From: a virus
Virus record (IMG/VR): IMGVR_UViG_3300034356_001231
Location: 1 to 64,000 of that record
Length of the DNA: 64,000 nucleotides
Reading direction: 5' to 3' (one strand)
The notes below the pieces were generated by a model. It had not been told where the DNA came from. It was given only the letters and a program-made list of their open reading frames with translations, and did not search any database. Position 1 is the first letter of the stretch, and every line of letters starts with the position of its first letter. The translations under genes were made by a program, and so were the position numbers. Below are positions 40,426 to 45,649 of the stretch, piece after piece.

Positions 40426-40726
40426 CTGCAATAATTCCTAAAATTATTATAGTCCAGAATAAATCTGATATACTACCTTTAGGTTTTCTGCCTCTTTTTC
40501 TACGATATCCCCCAGTAGTTTTACTAGTAGTATACCATGAATTCGGCCCAACCTTTAATGATTGGGTCGTTCTAGATCTTCCAGTTTTTTGATTGGTTGA
40601 GTAGGTAGTTCTCATACCTTTCTCACCATAAGAGGTAGATGTGGTTATACCTCTTTTACCACCCCATGAAGTAGTGGTTCTAACTGGTCCGGTTTTCTTT
40701 GTGATTCGAGTTCTTACATTTCCCAT
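40412..40726 (-). CDS. Basic Thr/Ser/Arg-rich protein with C-terminal membrane span
   Basis: 104 residues. Residues 1-80 are strongly basic with regular TTS/TT-x-S strands (RTTTSWGGKRGITTSTSYGE), then SISDLFWTIIILGIIAAILL is a clear C-terminal membrane anchor (tail-anchored). A late promoter lies 6 bases upstream of the ATG, so the message may be leaderless. May sit in the membrane facing DNA or be a virion/lysis factor; no family recognised. Confidence 0.6.
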   Translation of the reverse strand: MGNVRTRITKKTGPVRTTTSWGGKRGITTSTSYGEKGMRTTYSTNQKTGRSRTTQSLKVGPNSWYTTSKTTGGYRRKRGRKPKGSISDLFWTIIILGIIAAILL

Positions 40727-40731
40727 ATATC

Positions 40732-40739
40732 TATTTATA
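40732..40739 (-). promoter_or_regulatory. T4-type late promoter (TATAAATA)
   Basis: Exact octamer on the minus strand at the end of the deaminase gene, immediately before the 40726 start. Confidence 0.65.
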
Positions 40740-41148
40740 GGTTATTGACACCGTAAAAACTTTCTTGATCAGTGGAATATACCGTACGTTTAATGCCAAA
40801 ATGTTCTATAGCTTTCTGGCAACCAGGGCAAGGTTCAGCCAACCCAGTCACCCAGTTAGTATCTCCCTTGTTTTGTTTCTTAACACGGTAGACATATAGG
40901 GTGGCATCTTTTAGATCGTCTTCATCGACAACCTTCAACGCTTTGATAATACAATCTACCTCTGCATGTTTAAAGATCGCATCGTTATTCTTTGCGAATC
41001 TTTTTTGTAGAGGATGAGACTTATCTGAGTTGAAACCGACAGAGATAATCTCGTTACGAATAACAAGACACGCTGCCAGTTTCATTTTCATATTGTTGGA
41101 AGTAGCAAGTCTACGGACAAAGTCCATATATTTTTTATCACGAGACAT
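40735..41148 (-). CDS. dCMP/cytidine deaminase-like protein
   Basis: 137 residues. Zinc-deaminase motif: FKHAEVDCIIKAL (HAE, catalytic Glu) and AEPCPGCQKAI (PCxxC). Typical of deoxycytidylate deaminases that convert dCMP to dUMP for ThyX. An inserted VDEDDLKDATLYVYRVKKQ strand is standard. Slightly shorter than T4 Cd (193) and lacks its extra zinc region. Confidence 0.85.
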   Translation of the reverse strand: MSRDKKYMDFVRRLATSNNMKMKLAACLVIRNEIISVGFNSDKSHPLQKRFAKNNDAIFKHAEVDCIIKALKVVDEDDLKDATLYVYRVKKQNKGDTNWVTGLAEPCPGCQKAIEHFGIKRTVYSTDQESFYGVNNL

Positions 41149-41164
41149 TACATACCATAAGAAT

Positions 41165-41238
41165 TGGAGCGGGCGAAGGGAATCGAACCCTCGTCTTTAG
41201 TTTGGAAGACTATGGCTCTGCCATTGAGCTACACCCGC
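41165..41238 (-). tRNA. tRNA-Gly(TCC)
   Basis: Cloverleaf with acceptor GCGGGTG/CGCCCGC, anticodon loop CTTCCAA, discriminator T and encoded CCA. Confidence 0.9.
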
Positions 41239-41240
41239 AA

Positions 41241-41348
41241 TTAGTTCACACTTGTCATTATATTGATATCGCTTACAACAAAACCAATTACAATTGTTAT
41301 AAGAAAGAAACAAACAATCTTTATAATAGCACTAGTCTTGTGATCCAT
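41241..41348 (-). CDS. Membrane microprotein, 35 aa
   Basis: ATG 41348 with AAAGGAAA upstream; MDHKTSAIIK then a hydrophobic span (IVCFFLITIVIGFVV) and polar tail SDINIMTSVN. Fills the gap between tRNA-Gln(CTG) and tRNA-Gly. Supported by ribosome site and composition only. Confidence 0.5.
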   Translation of the reverse strand: MDHKTSAIIKIVCFFLITIVIGFVVSDINIMTSVN

Positions 41349-41365
41349 AATATATTTCCTTTAGT

Positions 41366-41440
41366 TGGCTCGGGGACCTGGACTCGAACCAAGAACGACT
41401 GAGTCAGAGTCAGCAGTTTTACCAATTAAACTATCCCCGA
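41366..41440 (-). tRNA. tRNA-Gln(CTG)
   Basis: Acceptor TCGGGGA/TCCCCGA, D-stem GTTT/AAAC, anticodon arm GCTGA-CTCTGAC-TCAGT, T-arm CTTGG/CCAGG, encoded CCA. Shares the acceptor and D-arm style with tRNA-Gln(TTG) at 42742. Confidence 0.88.
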
Positions 41441-41441
41441 A

Positions 41442-41517
41442 TGGTGCTGGCAGAAGGAATCGAACCCTCGACCTGATGCTTACAAGGCAACTGCTCTACC
41501 GTCTGAGCTATACCAGC
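41442..41517 (-). tRNA. tRNA-Thr(TGT)
   Basis: Acceptor GCTGGTA/TGCCAGC, anticodon loop CTTGTAA, T-arm GAGGG-TTCGATT-CCTTC, discriminator A and encoded CCA. Confidence 0.92.
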
Positions 41518-41518
41518 A

Positions 41519-41938
41519 TTAATACGCAGGAACCAAACAACTCTGAACCAGATCTGCCCCACCAAACAACTGGCCGAACAAATCATAAGGATCAACATAC
41601 ATTGCACAGTTCCGAGAAGCTGCTACAGGAACGTTCAGTGGATATCCTGGCGGCGAATAAATGTTAGACGCTTCTGGTGTTGGAACGTAACTATAAACAG
41701 GAACCAACGGTGCAGGCTGAACAGGAACTACTACAGGAACTGCGATCGTTGAACTAATAGGTCCAGGACCAGCAGGAAGATACTCGACCGCTACCGGAAC
41801 AGGAACGGTCTTTACAACCTTCTTGACTATTGGTCTTTGAACATTGATATTGCAGTTGTTACATTGATCAATGTTGTAGTTTCCGGCCAAAGCAGGAGTT
41901 GTAAGCATAAGAGCAAATGCTAATACTAGCTTTTTCAT
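41519..41938 (-). CDS. Secreted proline-rich protein, 139 aa
   Basis: From ATG 41938: signal peptide MKKLVLAFALMLTTPALAG, then a mature part with a CNNC pair, KTVPVPVAVEYLPAGPGP and VVVPVQPAPLVPVYSYVPTP repeats and two further Cys. One base after the previous stop, so cotranscribed with the Gly/Tyr-rich gene from the late promoter at 42271. Envelope-exposed; role unknown. Confidence 0.68.
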   Translation of the reverse strand: MKKLVLAFALMLTTPALAGNYNIDQCNNCNINVQRPIVKKVVKTVPVPVAVEYLPAGPGPISSTIAVPVVVPVQPAPLVPVYSYVPTPEASNIYSPPGYPLNVPVAASRNCAMYVDPYDLFGQLFGGADLVQSCLVPAY

Positions 41939-41939
41939 C

Positions 41940-42224
41940 TTAGTACCCGTAGTAATAATAACGACGAGGATTGTAGTAATAAGCAGGAGGAGCATATGGT
42001 GCATAGTATCCACCACCATAAGCTGGATAACCATATCCATACCCATAACCCTGCGAAGCAATAGCTCCACCAATTACACCACCAAGAATAGCAGCACCAG
42101 CCATTGCTCCATAGGCTGCACCATAACCATAACCATATCCATATCCGCCCCAATACTGAGCGTTAGCAGGTTGGGCAGTAGTGATACCAAAAACCAGTAG
42201 TAATGCAACAGCAAACTTTTTCAT
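41940..42224 (-). CDS. Secreted Gly/Tyr-rich protein, 94 aa
   Basis: From ATG 42224 (GGAGAAGAG site): signal peptide ending QPANA, then YWGGYGYGYGYGAAYG repeats, a Gly-zipper-like span GAAILGGVIGGAIASQG, and GYGYGYPAYGGGYY with a Tyr-rich tail. Gly zippers insert in membranes; such secreted YG-rich proteins may form oligomers. Late promoter 47 bases upstream. Confidence 0.7.
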   Translation of the reverse strand: MKKFAVALLLVFGITTAQPANAQYWGGYGYGYGYGAAYGAMAGAAILGGVIGGAIASQGYGYGYGYPAYGGGYYAPYAPPAYYYNPRRYYYYGY

Positions 42225-42270
42225 TTCTCTTCTCCATAGGAAGTGGACTAACCATGGGCCCACACGAGTC

Positions 42271-42278
42271 TATTTATA
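42271..42278 (-). promoter_or_regulatory. T4-type late promoter (TATAAATA)
   Basis: Exact octamer on the minus strand between tRNA-Asn and the secreted Gly/Tyr-rich gene. Confidence 0.78.
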
Positions 42279-42292
42279 GCGACCAACCTAAA

Positions 42293-42367
42293 TGGCTCCC
42301 TGAGAAGGATTCGAACCTCCGACCAAGTGATTAACAGTCACCTGCGCTACCGCTGCGCCACCAGGGA
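42293..42367 (-). tRNA. tRNA-Asn(GTT)
   Basis: Acceptor TCCCTGG/TCAGGGA, anticodon loop CTGTTAA, T-arm GGAGG-TTCGAAT-CCTTC, discriminator G, encoded CCA. Confidence 0.9.
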
Positions 42368-42544
42368 AAAGAACCAATAACCGCCACCAAACAACATAAC
42401 CAAAAAGATAATGTTCCAACAGATATCGTTGATCATATCTTTCTTTACTTGACACATCACTCGATCGCAACCGATTGGATACGTTCGAGTTACTCGAGAA
42501 CACTCTCTACAGACATAATAGTTAGGGAAGTTCATATCATTCAT
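42347..42544 (-). CDS. Small membrane protein with cysteines, 65 aa
   Basis: VCRECSRV and two more Cys (possible zinc knuckle) followed by a membrane span (CWNIIFLVMLFGGGYWFFSL). The stop lies inside tRNA-Asn, and early plus late promoter boxes sit right before the first ATG (42544; a second ATG at 42535). No ribosome site; leaderless translation is possible. Tentative. Confidence 0.45.
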   Translation of the reverse strand: MNDMNFPNYYVCRECSRVTRTYPIGCDRVMCQVKKDMINDICWNIIFLVMLFGGGYWFFSLVAQR

Positions 42545-42577
42545 ATTTATATTATACCCTAGAACTGCAAAAAGTCA
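42543..42577 (-). promoter_or_regulatory. Early promoter overlapped by a late TATAAATA box
   Basis: Minus strand: TTGACT (42577-42572), 16-base spacer, TATAAT (42555-42550), then TATAAATA (42550-42543). Both promoter classes would transcribe the small membrane gene and tRNA-Asn. Confidence 0.7.
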
Positions 42578-42578
42578 A

Positions 42579-42655
42579 GTGGTGCTGTCGGAGAGAATCG
42601 AACTCCCGACATGCGCATTACTAATGCGCTGCTCTACCAACTGAGCTACGACAGC
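42579..42655 (-). tRNA. tRNA-Thr(AGT)
   Basis: Acceptor GCTGTCG/CGACAGC, D-stem GCTC/GAGC, anticodon arm GCGCA-TTAGTAA-TGCGC, T-arm GGGAG/CTCTC, discriminator A, encoded CCA. The anticodon starts with A34, rare outside tRNA-Arg in bacteria. The arm is an almost continuous palindrome (GCGCATTA/TAATGCGC). Confidence 0.8.
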
Positions 42656-42661
42656 ATTTAA

Positions 42662-42735
42662 TGGCACTGGCACCAGGTATCGATCCTAGTCTACAAGATC
42701 CACAATCTCGTGTGCTACCTTTACACTATGCCAGC
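42662..42735 (-). tRNA. tRNA-His(GTG)
   Basis: Acceptor GCTGGCA/TGCCAGT, anticodon arm CGAGA-TTGTGGA-TCTTG, T-arm CTAGG-ATCGATA-CCTGG, encoded CCA. The usual His identity pair G-1:C73 is absent (discriminator G, preceding base T). Confidence 0.82.
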
Positions 42736-42741
42736 AAAACT

Positions 42742-42815
42742 GGATCGGGGACTAGGACTCGAACCTAGAAAGTCGGAACCAAAATCCGACGTTATGCCAA
42801 TTTAACTATCCCCGA
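42742..42815 (-). tRNA. tRNA-Gln(TTG)
   Basis: Acceptor TCGGGGA/TCCCCGA, anticodon arm TCGGA-TTTTGGT-TCCGA, T-arm CTAGG/CCTAG, encoded CCA. Confidence 0.88.
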
Positions 42816-42816
42816 A

Positions 42817-42893
42817 TGGTGTCTCGAGTAGGAGTCAAACCTACAGCCTTCGGTTTCGTAGACCGATGCTCTATTCAGTTGAGCTATCGAGAC
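42817..42893 (-). tRNA. tRNA-Arg(ACG)
   Basis: Acceptor GTCTCGA/TCGAGAC, anticodon arm TCGGT-CTACGAA-ACCGA, T-loop TTTGACT, encoded CCA. Confidence 0.9.
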
Positions 42894-42894
42894 A

Positions 42895-42972
42895 TGGTGC
42901 CCTCGGTCGGATTCGAACCGACACTAGCGATGATTTTGAGTCAACGGCCTCTGCCAATTGGGCTACGAGGGC
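42895..42972 (-). tRNA. tRNA-Leu(CAA) with short variable arm
   Basis: Acceptor GCCCTCG/CGAGGGC, D-arm GCCC...GAGGC, anticodon loop CTCAAAA (stem GTTGA/TCATC, one T-T mismatch), T-arm GTCGG/CCGAC, encoded CCA. Only about 6 variable-loop bases, whereas bacterial tRNA-Leu has a long arm. Confidence 0.75.
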
Positions 42973-42977
42973 ATAAA

Positions 42978-43080
42978 TGATTGCGACAGGAATCGAACCT
43001 GTATCTCTGCCTTTTCTGTCCATATTGAATGTCTCCAATAGGCTCTTACATAGAGTGCTTTCCCATTAAACTACACAATC
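42978..43080 (-). tRNA. 103-base tRNA-like gene, identity unassigned
   Basis: Acceptor GATTGTG/CGCAATC, D-stem GTTT/AAGC and T-arm ACAGG-TTCGATT-CCTGT are intact, but 54 bases lie between D- and T-arms. They contain CTCT-ATGTA-AGAG and a separate hairpin TATTG-GAGACATT-CAATA plus GCCT/AGGC. A GTA (Tyr) reading is possible but gives a poor anticodon stem. It is the only cluster member without encoded CCA. Confidence 0.5.
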
Positions 43081-43083
43081 AAA

Positions 43084-43159
43084 TGGTGCTTCCCCTTTGA
43101 ATCAAACAAAGTCCTTCTGTTCTTCAGACAGACGTGCGCATCAGCTACACCAGAGAAGC
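43084..43159 (-). tRNA. tRNA-Phe(GAA)
   Basis: Anticodon arm TCTGT-CTGAAGA-ACAGA and T-arm CTTTG-TTTGATT-CAAAG are perfect; acceptor GCTTCTC/GGGAAGC has a mismatch; D-loop lacks GG. Encoded CCA. A TATAAATA box (minus, 43161-43168) lies just upstream. Confidence 0.82.
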
Positions 43160-43169
43160 ATATTTATAT

Positions 43170-43246
43170 TGGTGCGCCTGGTAAGACTCGAACTTACAAC
43201 ATCTGGTTTCTAAGACCAGCGCCTCTACCAATTGGGCTACGAGGGC
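43170..43246 (-). tRNA. tRNA-Leu(TAG), chimeric
   Basis: Anticodon arm CTGGT-CTTAGAA-ACCAG and T-arm GTAAG/CTTAC perfect, but acceptor GCCCTCG against CAGGCGC has two mismatches. Its 5' 26 bases differ at one position from tRNA-Leu(CAA) at 42895. Short variable loop; encoded CCA. Confidence 0.75.
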
Positions 43247-43317
43247 ATTATAATAAGTTGTCTGGTGCGCTATTCTATTCTAATAAGACATAGTGGAAGC
43301 GTGACAACTCTGTTTTC

Positions 43318-43393
43318 TGGTGCGAGATGACAGGATCGAACTGCCGACATTCTGCGTGTAAAACAGACGCTCTCCCAACTGAGCTAATCTCGC
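43318..43393 (-). tRNA. tRNA-Val(TAC)
   Basis: Acceptor GCGAGAT/ATCTCGC, anticodon arm TCTGT-TTTACAC-GCAGA, T-arm GGCAG/CTGTC, encoded CCA. The 71 bases upstream of it in the map (43247-43317) hold no gene I can support, only an AGTTGTC/GACAACT inverted repeat. Confidence 0.9.
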
Positions 43394-43398
43394 ATTAA

Positions 43399-43474
43399 TG
43401 GTCTAGGTGGCTGGACTTGAACCAACAGCCTTCCCGCCCCAAACGGGATGCTCTGCCAATTGAGCTACACCTAG
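43399..43474 (-). tRNA. tRNA-Pro(TGG)
   Basis: Acceptor CTAGGTG/CACCTAG, anticodon arm TCCCG-TTTGGGG-CGGGA, T-arm GTTGG/CCAGC, encoded CCA. Confidence 0.92.
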
Positions 43475-43481
43475 ATAAAAC

Positions 43482-43556
43482 TGGATGCGGACCCATGAGT
43501 CGAACATGGCTCTCTTGCTTATGAGACAAGAATGGTCTCCGGACCACCTGACCGCA
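43482..43556 (-). tRNA. tRNA with CAT anticodon (Met or Ile2)
   Basis: Anticodon arm CTTGT-CTCATAA-GCAAG, T-arm CCATG-TTCGACT-CATGG, acceptor TGCGGTC/GTCCGCA with one mismatch, encoded CCA. Confidence 0.82.
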
Positions 43557-43638
43557 AAACTTGCTGTCCCTCACGCCTTGGGACGAATGTTGTCTAGCAT
43601 TACGACACTCCATAAAGGCTGTGTATCTAGATCAAACA

Positions 43639-43713
43639 TGGTGCTGATAGTTGGAATTAAACCAACCTATAACGTCTTATGAGAACGCCTCGACCTCTTG
43701 CCGACCTACCAGC
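43639..43713 (-). tRNA. tRNA with CAT anticodon (Met or Ile2)
   Basis: Acceptor GCTGGTA/TATCAGC, anticodon arm GCGTT-CTCATAA-GACGT, T-arm GTTGG-TTTAATT-CCAAC, encoded CCA. With those at 26613 and 43482, the window has three CAT tRNAs; one may be the lysidine-type tRNA-Ile. Confidence 0.82.
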
Positions 43714-43717
43714 GAAT

Positions 43718-43807
43718 TGGCGGAGTGGTGGCGGAATCGAACCCCTGGCCTTTCGGCTCTACTGGTTTTCAAGACCAGACTAGTATCCCCGACTAGATAC
43801 GCACTCC
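43718..43807 (-). tRNA. tRNA-Ser(TGA)
   Basis: Acceptor GGAGTG/CACTCC, D-stem GTATC/GATAC, anticodon arm CTGGT-CTTGAAA-ACCAG, variable arm GCC-GAAA-GGC, discriminator G, CCA. The T-stem has mismatches (AGGGG against CCGCC). Confidence 0.82.
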
Positions 43808-43861
43808 AATTATTCTACCTTTATAAGAGCCTCCCCGCTACCCAGCGTCACGACCATATGA

Positions 43862-43937
43862 TGGAGGATCCGGTCGGACTCGAACCGACAGCCTTGGGAT
43901 TAAAAGTCCCTTGCACCACCTATTGTGCTACGGATCC
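43862..43937 (-). tRNA. tRNA-Lys(TTT)
   Basis: Acceptor GGATCCG/CGGATCC, anticodon arm AGGGA-CTTTTAA-TCCCA, T-arm GTCGG/CCGAC, encoded CCA. Confidence 0.92.
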
Positions 43938-43942
43938 ATAAA

Positions 43943-44018
43943 TGGTAGACCGAGAGGGATTCGAACCCACGACAAAGGGATTAAGAGTCCCCTGCTCTAC
44001 CAACTGAGCTATCGGTCC
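43943..44018 (-). tRNA. tRNA-Lys(CTT)
   Basis: Acceptor GGACCGA/TCGGTCT, anticodon arm GGGGA-CTCTTAA-TCCCT, T-arm GTGGG/CCCTC, encoded CCA. Confidence 0.92.
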
Positions 44019-44024
44019 ATAAAC

Positions 44025-44099
44025 TGGTGACCCCAACGAGATTCGAACTCGTATTGACGGCTTGAAAGGCCGCTGTCCTAACCATTAGACGATGGGGCC
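44025..44099 (-). tRNA. tRNA-Glu(TTC)
   Basis: Acceptor GGCCCCA/TGGGGTC, anticodon arm GCGGC-CTTTCAA-GCCGT, T-arm ACGAG/CTCGT, encoded CCA. Confidence 0.92.
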
Positions 44100-44100
44100 G

Positions 44101-44174
44101 TGGTGCTTCCTGATGGTATCGATCCAACGTCTATCGCTTATCAAGCGATTGCTCTACCTTTGAGCTAAGGAAGC
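44101..44174 (-). tRNA. tRNA-Ile(GAT)
   Basis: Acceptor GCTTCCT/AGGAAGC, anticodon arm ATCGC-TTGATAA-GCGAT, encoded CCA. Confidence 0.9.
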
Positions 44175-44175
44175 A

Positions 44176-44252
44176 TGGAGTGGATGATGGGACTCGAACC
44201 CACATATTAAGGTTTTGCAGACCTCTACCTAACCAATTCGGTGCACATCCAC
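44176..44252 (-). tRNA. tRNA-Cys(GCA)
   Basis: Acceptor GTGGATG/CATCCAC, anticodon arm GAGGT-CTGCAAA-ACCTT, T-arm GTGGG/CCCAT, encoded CCA. First gene of the cluster in transcription order, directly after a terminator. Confidence 0.9.
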
Positions 44253-44254
44253 AT

Positions 44255-44280
44255 AAAAAAGGCGGCCACTAGGACCGCCC
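44255..44280 (-). terminator. Rho-independent terminator (minus strand)
   Basis: Minus strand GGGCGGTCC-TAGT-GGCCGCC followed by TTTTTT; stem of 7 bp with one bulge. Lies between the HTH gene and tRNA-Cys. Confidence 0.85.
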
Positions 44281-44286
44281 TCTCGA

Positions 44287-44550
44287 TTAGAGACCAGCGG
44301 CCAGCGCTCGATATCCAGCAGCAATCAACTTGCGGCTTGGTTTACCAGCACGATACTTAGCGACAGTTTCGCCCTTTGAGTTCTTGCGCTCATTTAGATA
44401 AATCGCATAACCCATCTGACGAATCTGATAAACAGCGTCATGCGGATTAGCAACACCATAACGAGTCTTAATCTGCTGAGCAGTTAGTTCCTCGCCACGA
44501 CCTACAAGAGCCTCAAAAACCTTCTCAACCTTTGTAACATTAGCAACCAT
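44287..44550 (-). CDS. Helix-turn-helix phage protein, 87 aa
   Basis: GGAGAAAG ribosome site. ELTAQQIKTRYGVANPHDAVYQIRQMGYAIYLNER is a winged-helix-like HTH found in small proteins of many phages ('LTAxQIxxR(F/Y)GxxNPxxxxxxLRxxGYxxY'). Likely DNA-binding regulator or head-binding protein. Last gene before a terminator. Confidence 0.75.
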   Translation of the reverse strand: MVANVTKVEKVFEALVGRGEELTAQQIKTRYGVANPHDAVYQIRQMGYAIYLNERKNSKGETVAKYRAGKPSRKLIAAGYRALAAGL

Positions 44551-44567
44551 TATATACTTTCTCCATA

Positions 44568-44741
44568 TTAAAATATGTCAACAACTCGGCCATTCGAATC
44601 AACTGCACGAATCCGAGCATTCGGAAACTGCCACTGCAGCTGACGCATCCCATCTCGATACAAGAGAGGAACATTTTGAGTATACGAATACGTACGCCAG
44701 TTACCCGTCTGATCTTGAAGCTGGATTTCGATCATGTCCAT
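44568..44741 (-). CDS. Hypothetical small protein, 57 aa
   Basis: ATG 44741 with AGGAGA 8 bases upstream. MDMIEIQLQDQTGNWRTYSYT, then RQLQWQFPNARIRAVDSNGRVVDIF: a small mixed beta protein. Similar short phage proteins with a 'NARIRAVDxxGRVVDI' end exist; function unknown. Confidence 0.65.
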   Translation of the reverse strand: MDMIEIQLQDQTGNWRTYSYTQNVPLLYRDGMRQLQWQFPNARIRAVDSNGRVVDIF

Positions 44742-44758
44742 ATCCGTATCTCCTGTCT

Positions 44759-44959
44759 TTAGCTTAACTTAATCTTACTATAGTCTTCGATAAAAGTCAA
44801 GACATTTTTTAGATCAGAGAAGATAAACTTCTTATTCTGCCAATCGTCGTTATGATCGTTGCCAGAGACCTCGACCATCCAACCGTTTTCATAACGGTTG
44901 ACGGTAATCGTTTCAGAAACATTCATGAATACTTCTGCAAGTTCAATATCCGTAGCCAT
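44759..44959 (-). CDS. Hypothetical small protein, 66 aa
   Basis: INVSETITVNRYENGWMVEVSGND style (here FMNVSETITVNRYENGWMVEV) beta hairpins then helix (DLKNVLTFIEDYSK). Family of small phage proteins of unknown role. GAGG site 11 bases upstream. Confidence 0.6.
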   Translation of the reverse strand: MATDIELAEVFMNVSETITVNRYENGWMVEVSGNDHNDDWQNKKFIFSDLKNVLTFIEDYSKIKLS

Positions 44960-44967
44960 CTATTTAG

Positions 44968-45396
44968 TCATCCTCTTCGAGATTTTGTTCCAACCGTAGT
45001 TAAATCTACATTCGGACCAGCATATTGTAGACCGCCCTTATTATAAAGGGGCATCACCAGACTCGCTTTTTTCAGGATCTCCTGTTGAACGTGCTCTGGT
45101 TCTTTATGAAGGTTTGTCATAATATCTCGCTTCGAACAATCACCAGCGACTAGCTTCTTATTGTCGTATTCGCGAGTAGAACGATCAACCACCATAGACT
45201 CATTATACTCTTTTCTGAAGGATAAGTCAAGCGATTTTTTGTCTTTTTTGGAACGAATTTGATCTGGGTGAAGACCCTTTGATAACAACCATCTATCATG
45301 GTCGGATACGAGCTTGGACTTAGCTGTATTCTTACGGCTCTGCTTACGTTTACTAACAGTCGTCGTATAGTAAGCGGGAAGGATATGCATAGACAT
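44968..45396 (-). CDS. Hypothetical basic protein, 142 aa
   Basis: AGGAGA ribosome site and early promoter upstream. N-terminal third strongly basic (SKRKQSRKNTAKSK), then SDHDRWLLSKGLHPDQIRSK, and a C-terminal block with KEPEHVQQEILKKASLVMPLYNKGG. A second perfect promoter (45202-45230) lies inside the gene just before an internal Met (MVVDRSTREYD), so a shorter C-terminal product may also be made. No family recognised. Confidence 0.62.
   Translation of the reverse strand: MSMHILPAYYTTTVSKRKQSRKNTAKSKLVSDHDRWLLSKGLHPDQIRSKKDKKSLDLSFRKEYNESMVVDRSTREYDNKKLVAGDCSKRDIMTNLHKEPEHVQQEILKKASLVMPLYNKGGLQYAGPNVDLTTVGTKSRRG
45202..45230 (-). promoter_or_regulatory. Sigma70-type promoter inside a coding region
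   Basis: Minus strand TTGACT, 17-base spacer, TATAAT within the 44968-45396 gene; the next in-frame ATG is about 7 bases downstream of the -10 box. Confidence 0.65.
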
Positions 45397-45420
45397 TAGG
45401 TTTTCTCCTACTGTCCTATT

Positions 45421-45449
45421 AATATACCCTAGATCCAGAAAAAAGTCAA
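45421..45449 (-). promoter_or_regulatory. Host sigma70-type early promoter
   Basis: Minus strand TTGACT, 17-base spacer, TATATT, upstream of the 45396 start and overlapping the end of the 45446 gene. Confidence 0.75.
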
Positions 45450-45649
45450 GCGATAACTTCTAGTATTTTTTGAAGTTTTTCTACTGAAGGTTTATATTCG
45501 TTCTCAAGTATTTGCCTAGCGTAGCTATGATTTTCATATTCCATTTCTTTTAAATACTTATACCTAGAATCGATGACTGCTTCTAATACTATTGGTAATA
45601 GTTCCGAAGTGGGTATGAATACTTGTCCGTCACTGTATATCTTCGACAT
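45446..45649 (-). CDS. Hypothetical small protein, 67 aa
   Basis: Helical (LLPIVLEAVIDSRYKYLKEMEYENHSY split at motifs), C-terminal coiled-coil-like KPSVEKLQKILEVIA. Overlaps the upstream gene by 20 bases. No family recognised. Confidence 0.58.
   Translation of the reverse strand: MSKIYSDGQVFIPTSELLPIVLEAVIDSRYKYLKEMEYENHSYARQILENEYKPSVEKLQKILEVIA

Noticed and set aside
41365-41667. Plus-strand open frames across the tRNA cluster (also 43395-43613 minus, 43485-43682 and 43651-43941 plus)
   Set aside because: They are read through tRNA genes on the other strand or across several tRNAs, without ribosome sites or protein-like composition.
42550-42580. tRNA cluster as a phage attachment site
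   Set aside because: No integrase or excision genes and a lytic T4-like gene set; tRNA genes here have complete 3' ends with CCA, as in T4-like tRNA arrays.
43247-43317. Possible tRNA remnant with AGTTGTC/GACAACT ends
   Set aside because: No T-arm or anticodon arm can be drawn; left as unassigned spacer.
43557-43638. 22-codon minus-strand frame (MFDLDTQPLW...) between two CAT tRNAs
   Set aside because: The start overlaps the CCA end of a tRNA and there is no ribosome site; composition alone does not support a gene.
44727-44790. TTGACT followed by TAAGAT on the minus strand at the end of the 44759 gene
   Set aside because: The -10 box is poor and the -35 lies in coding sequence encoding conserved residues; not strong enough to list.
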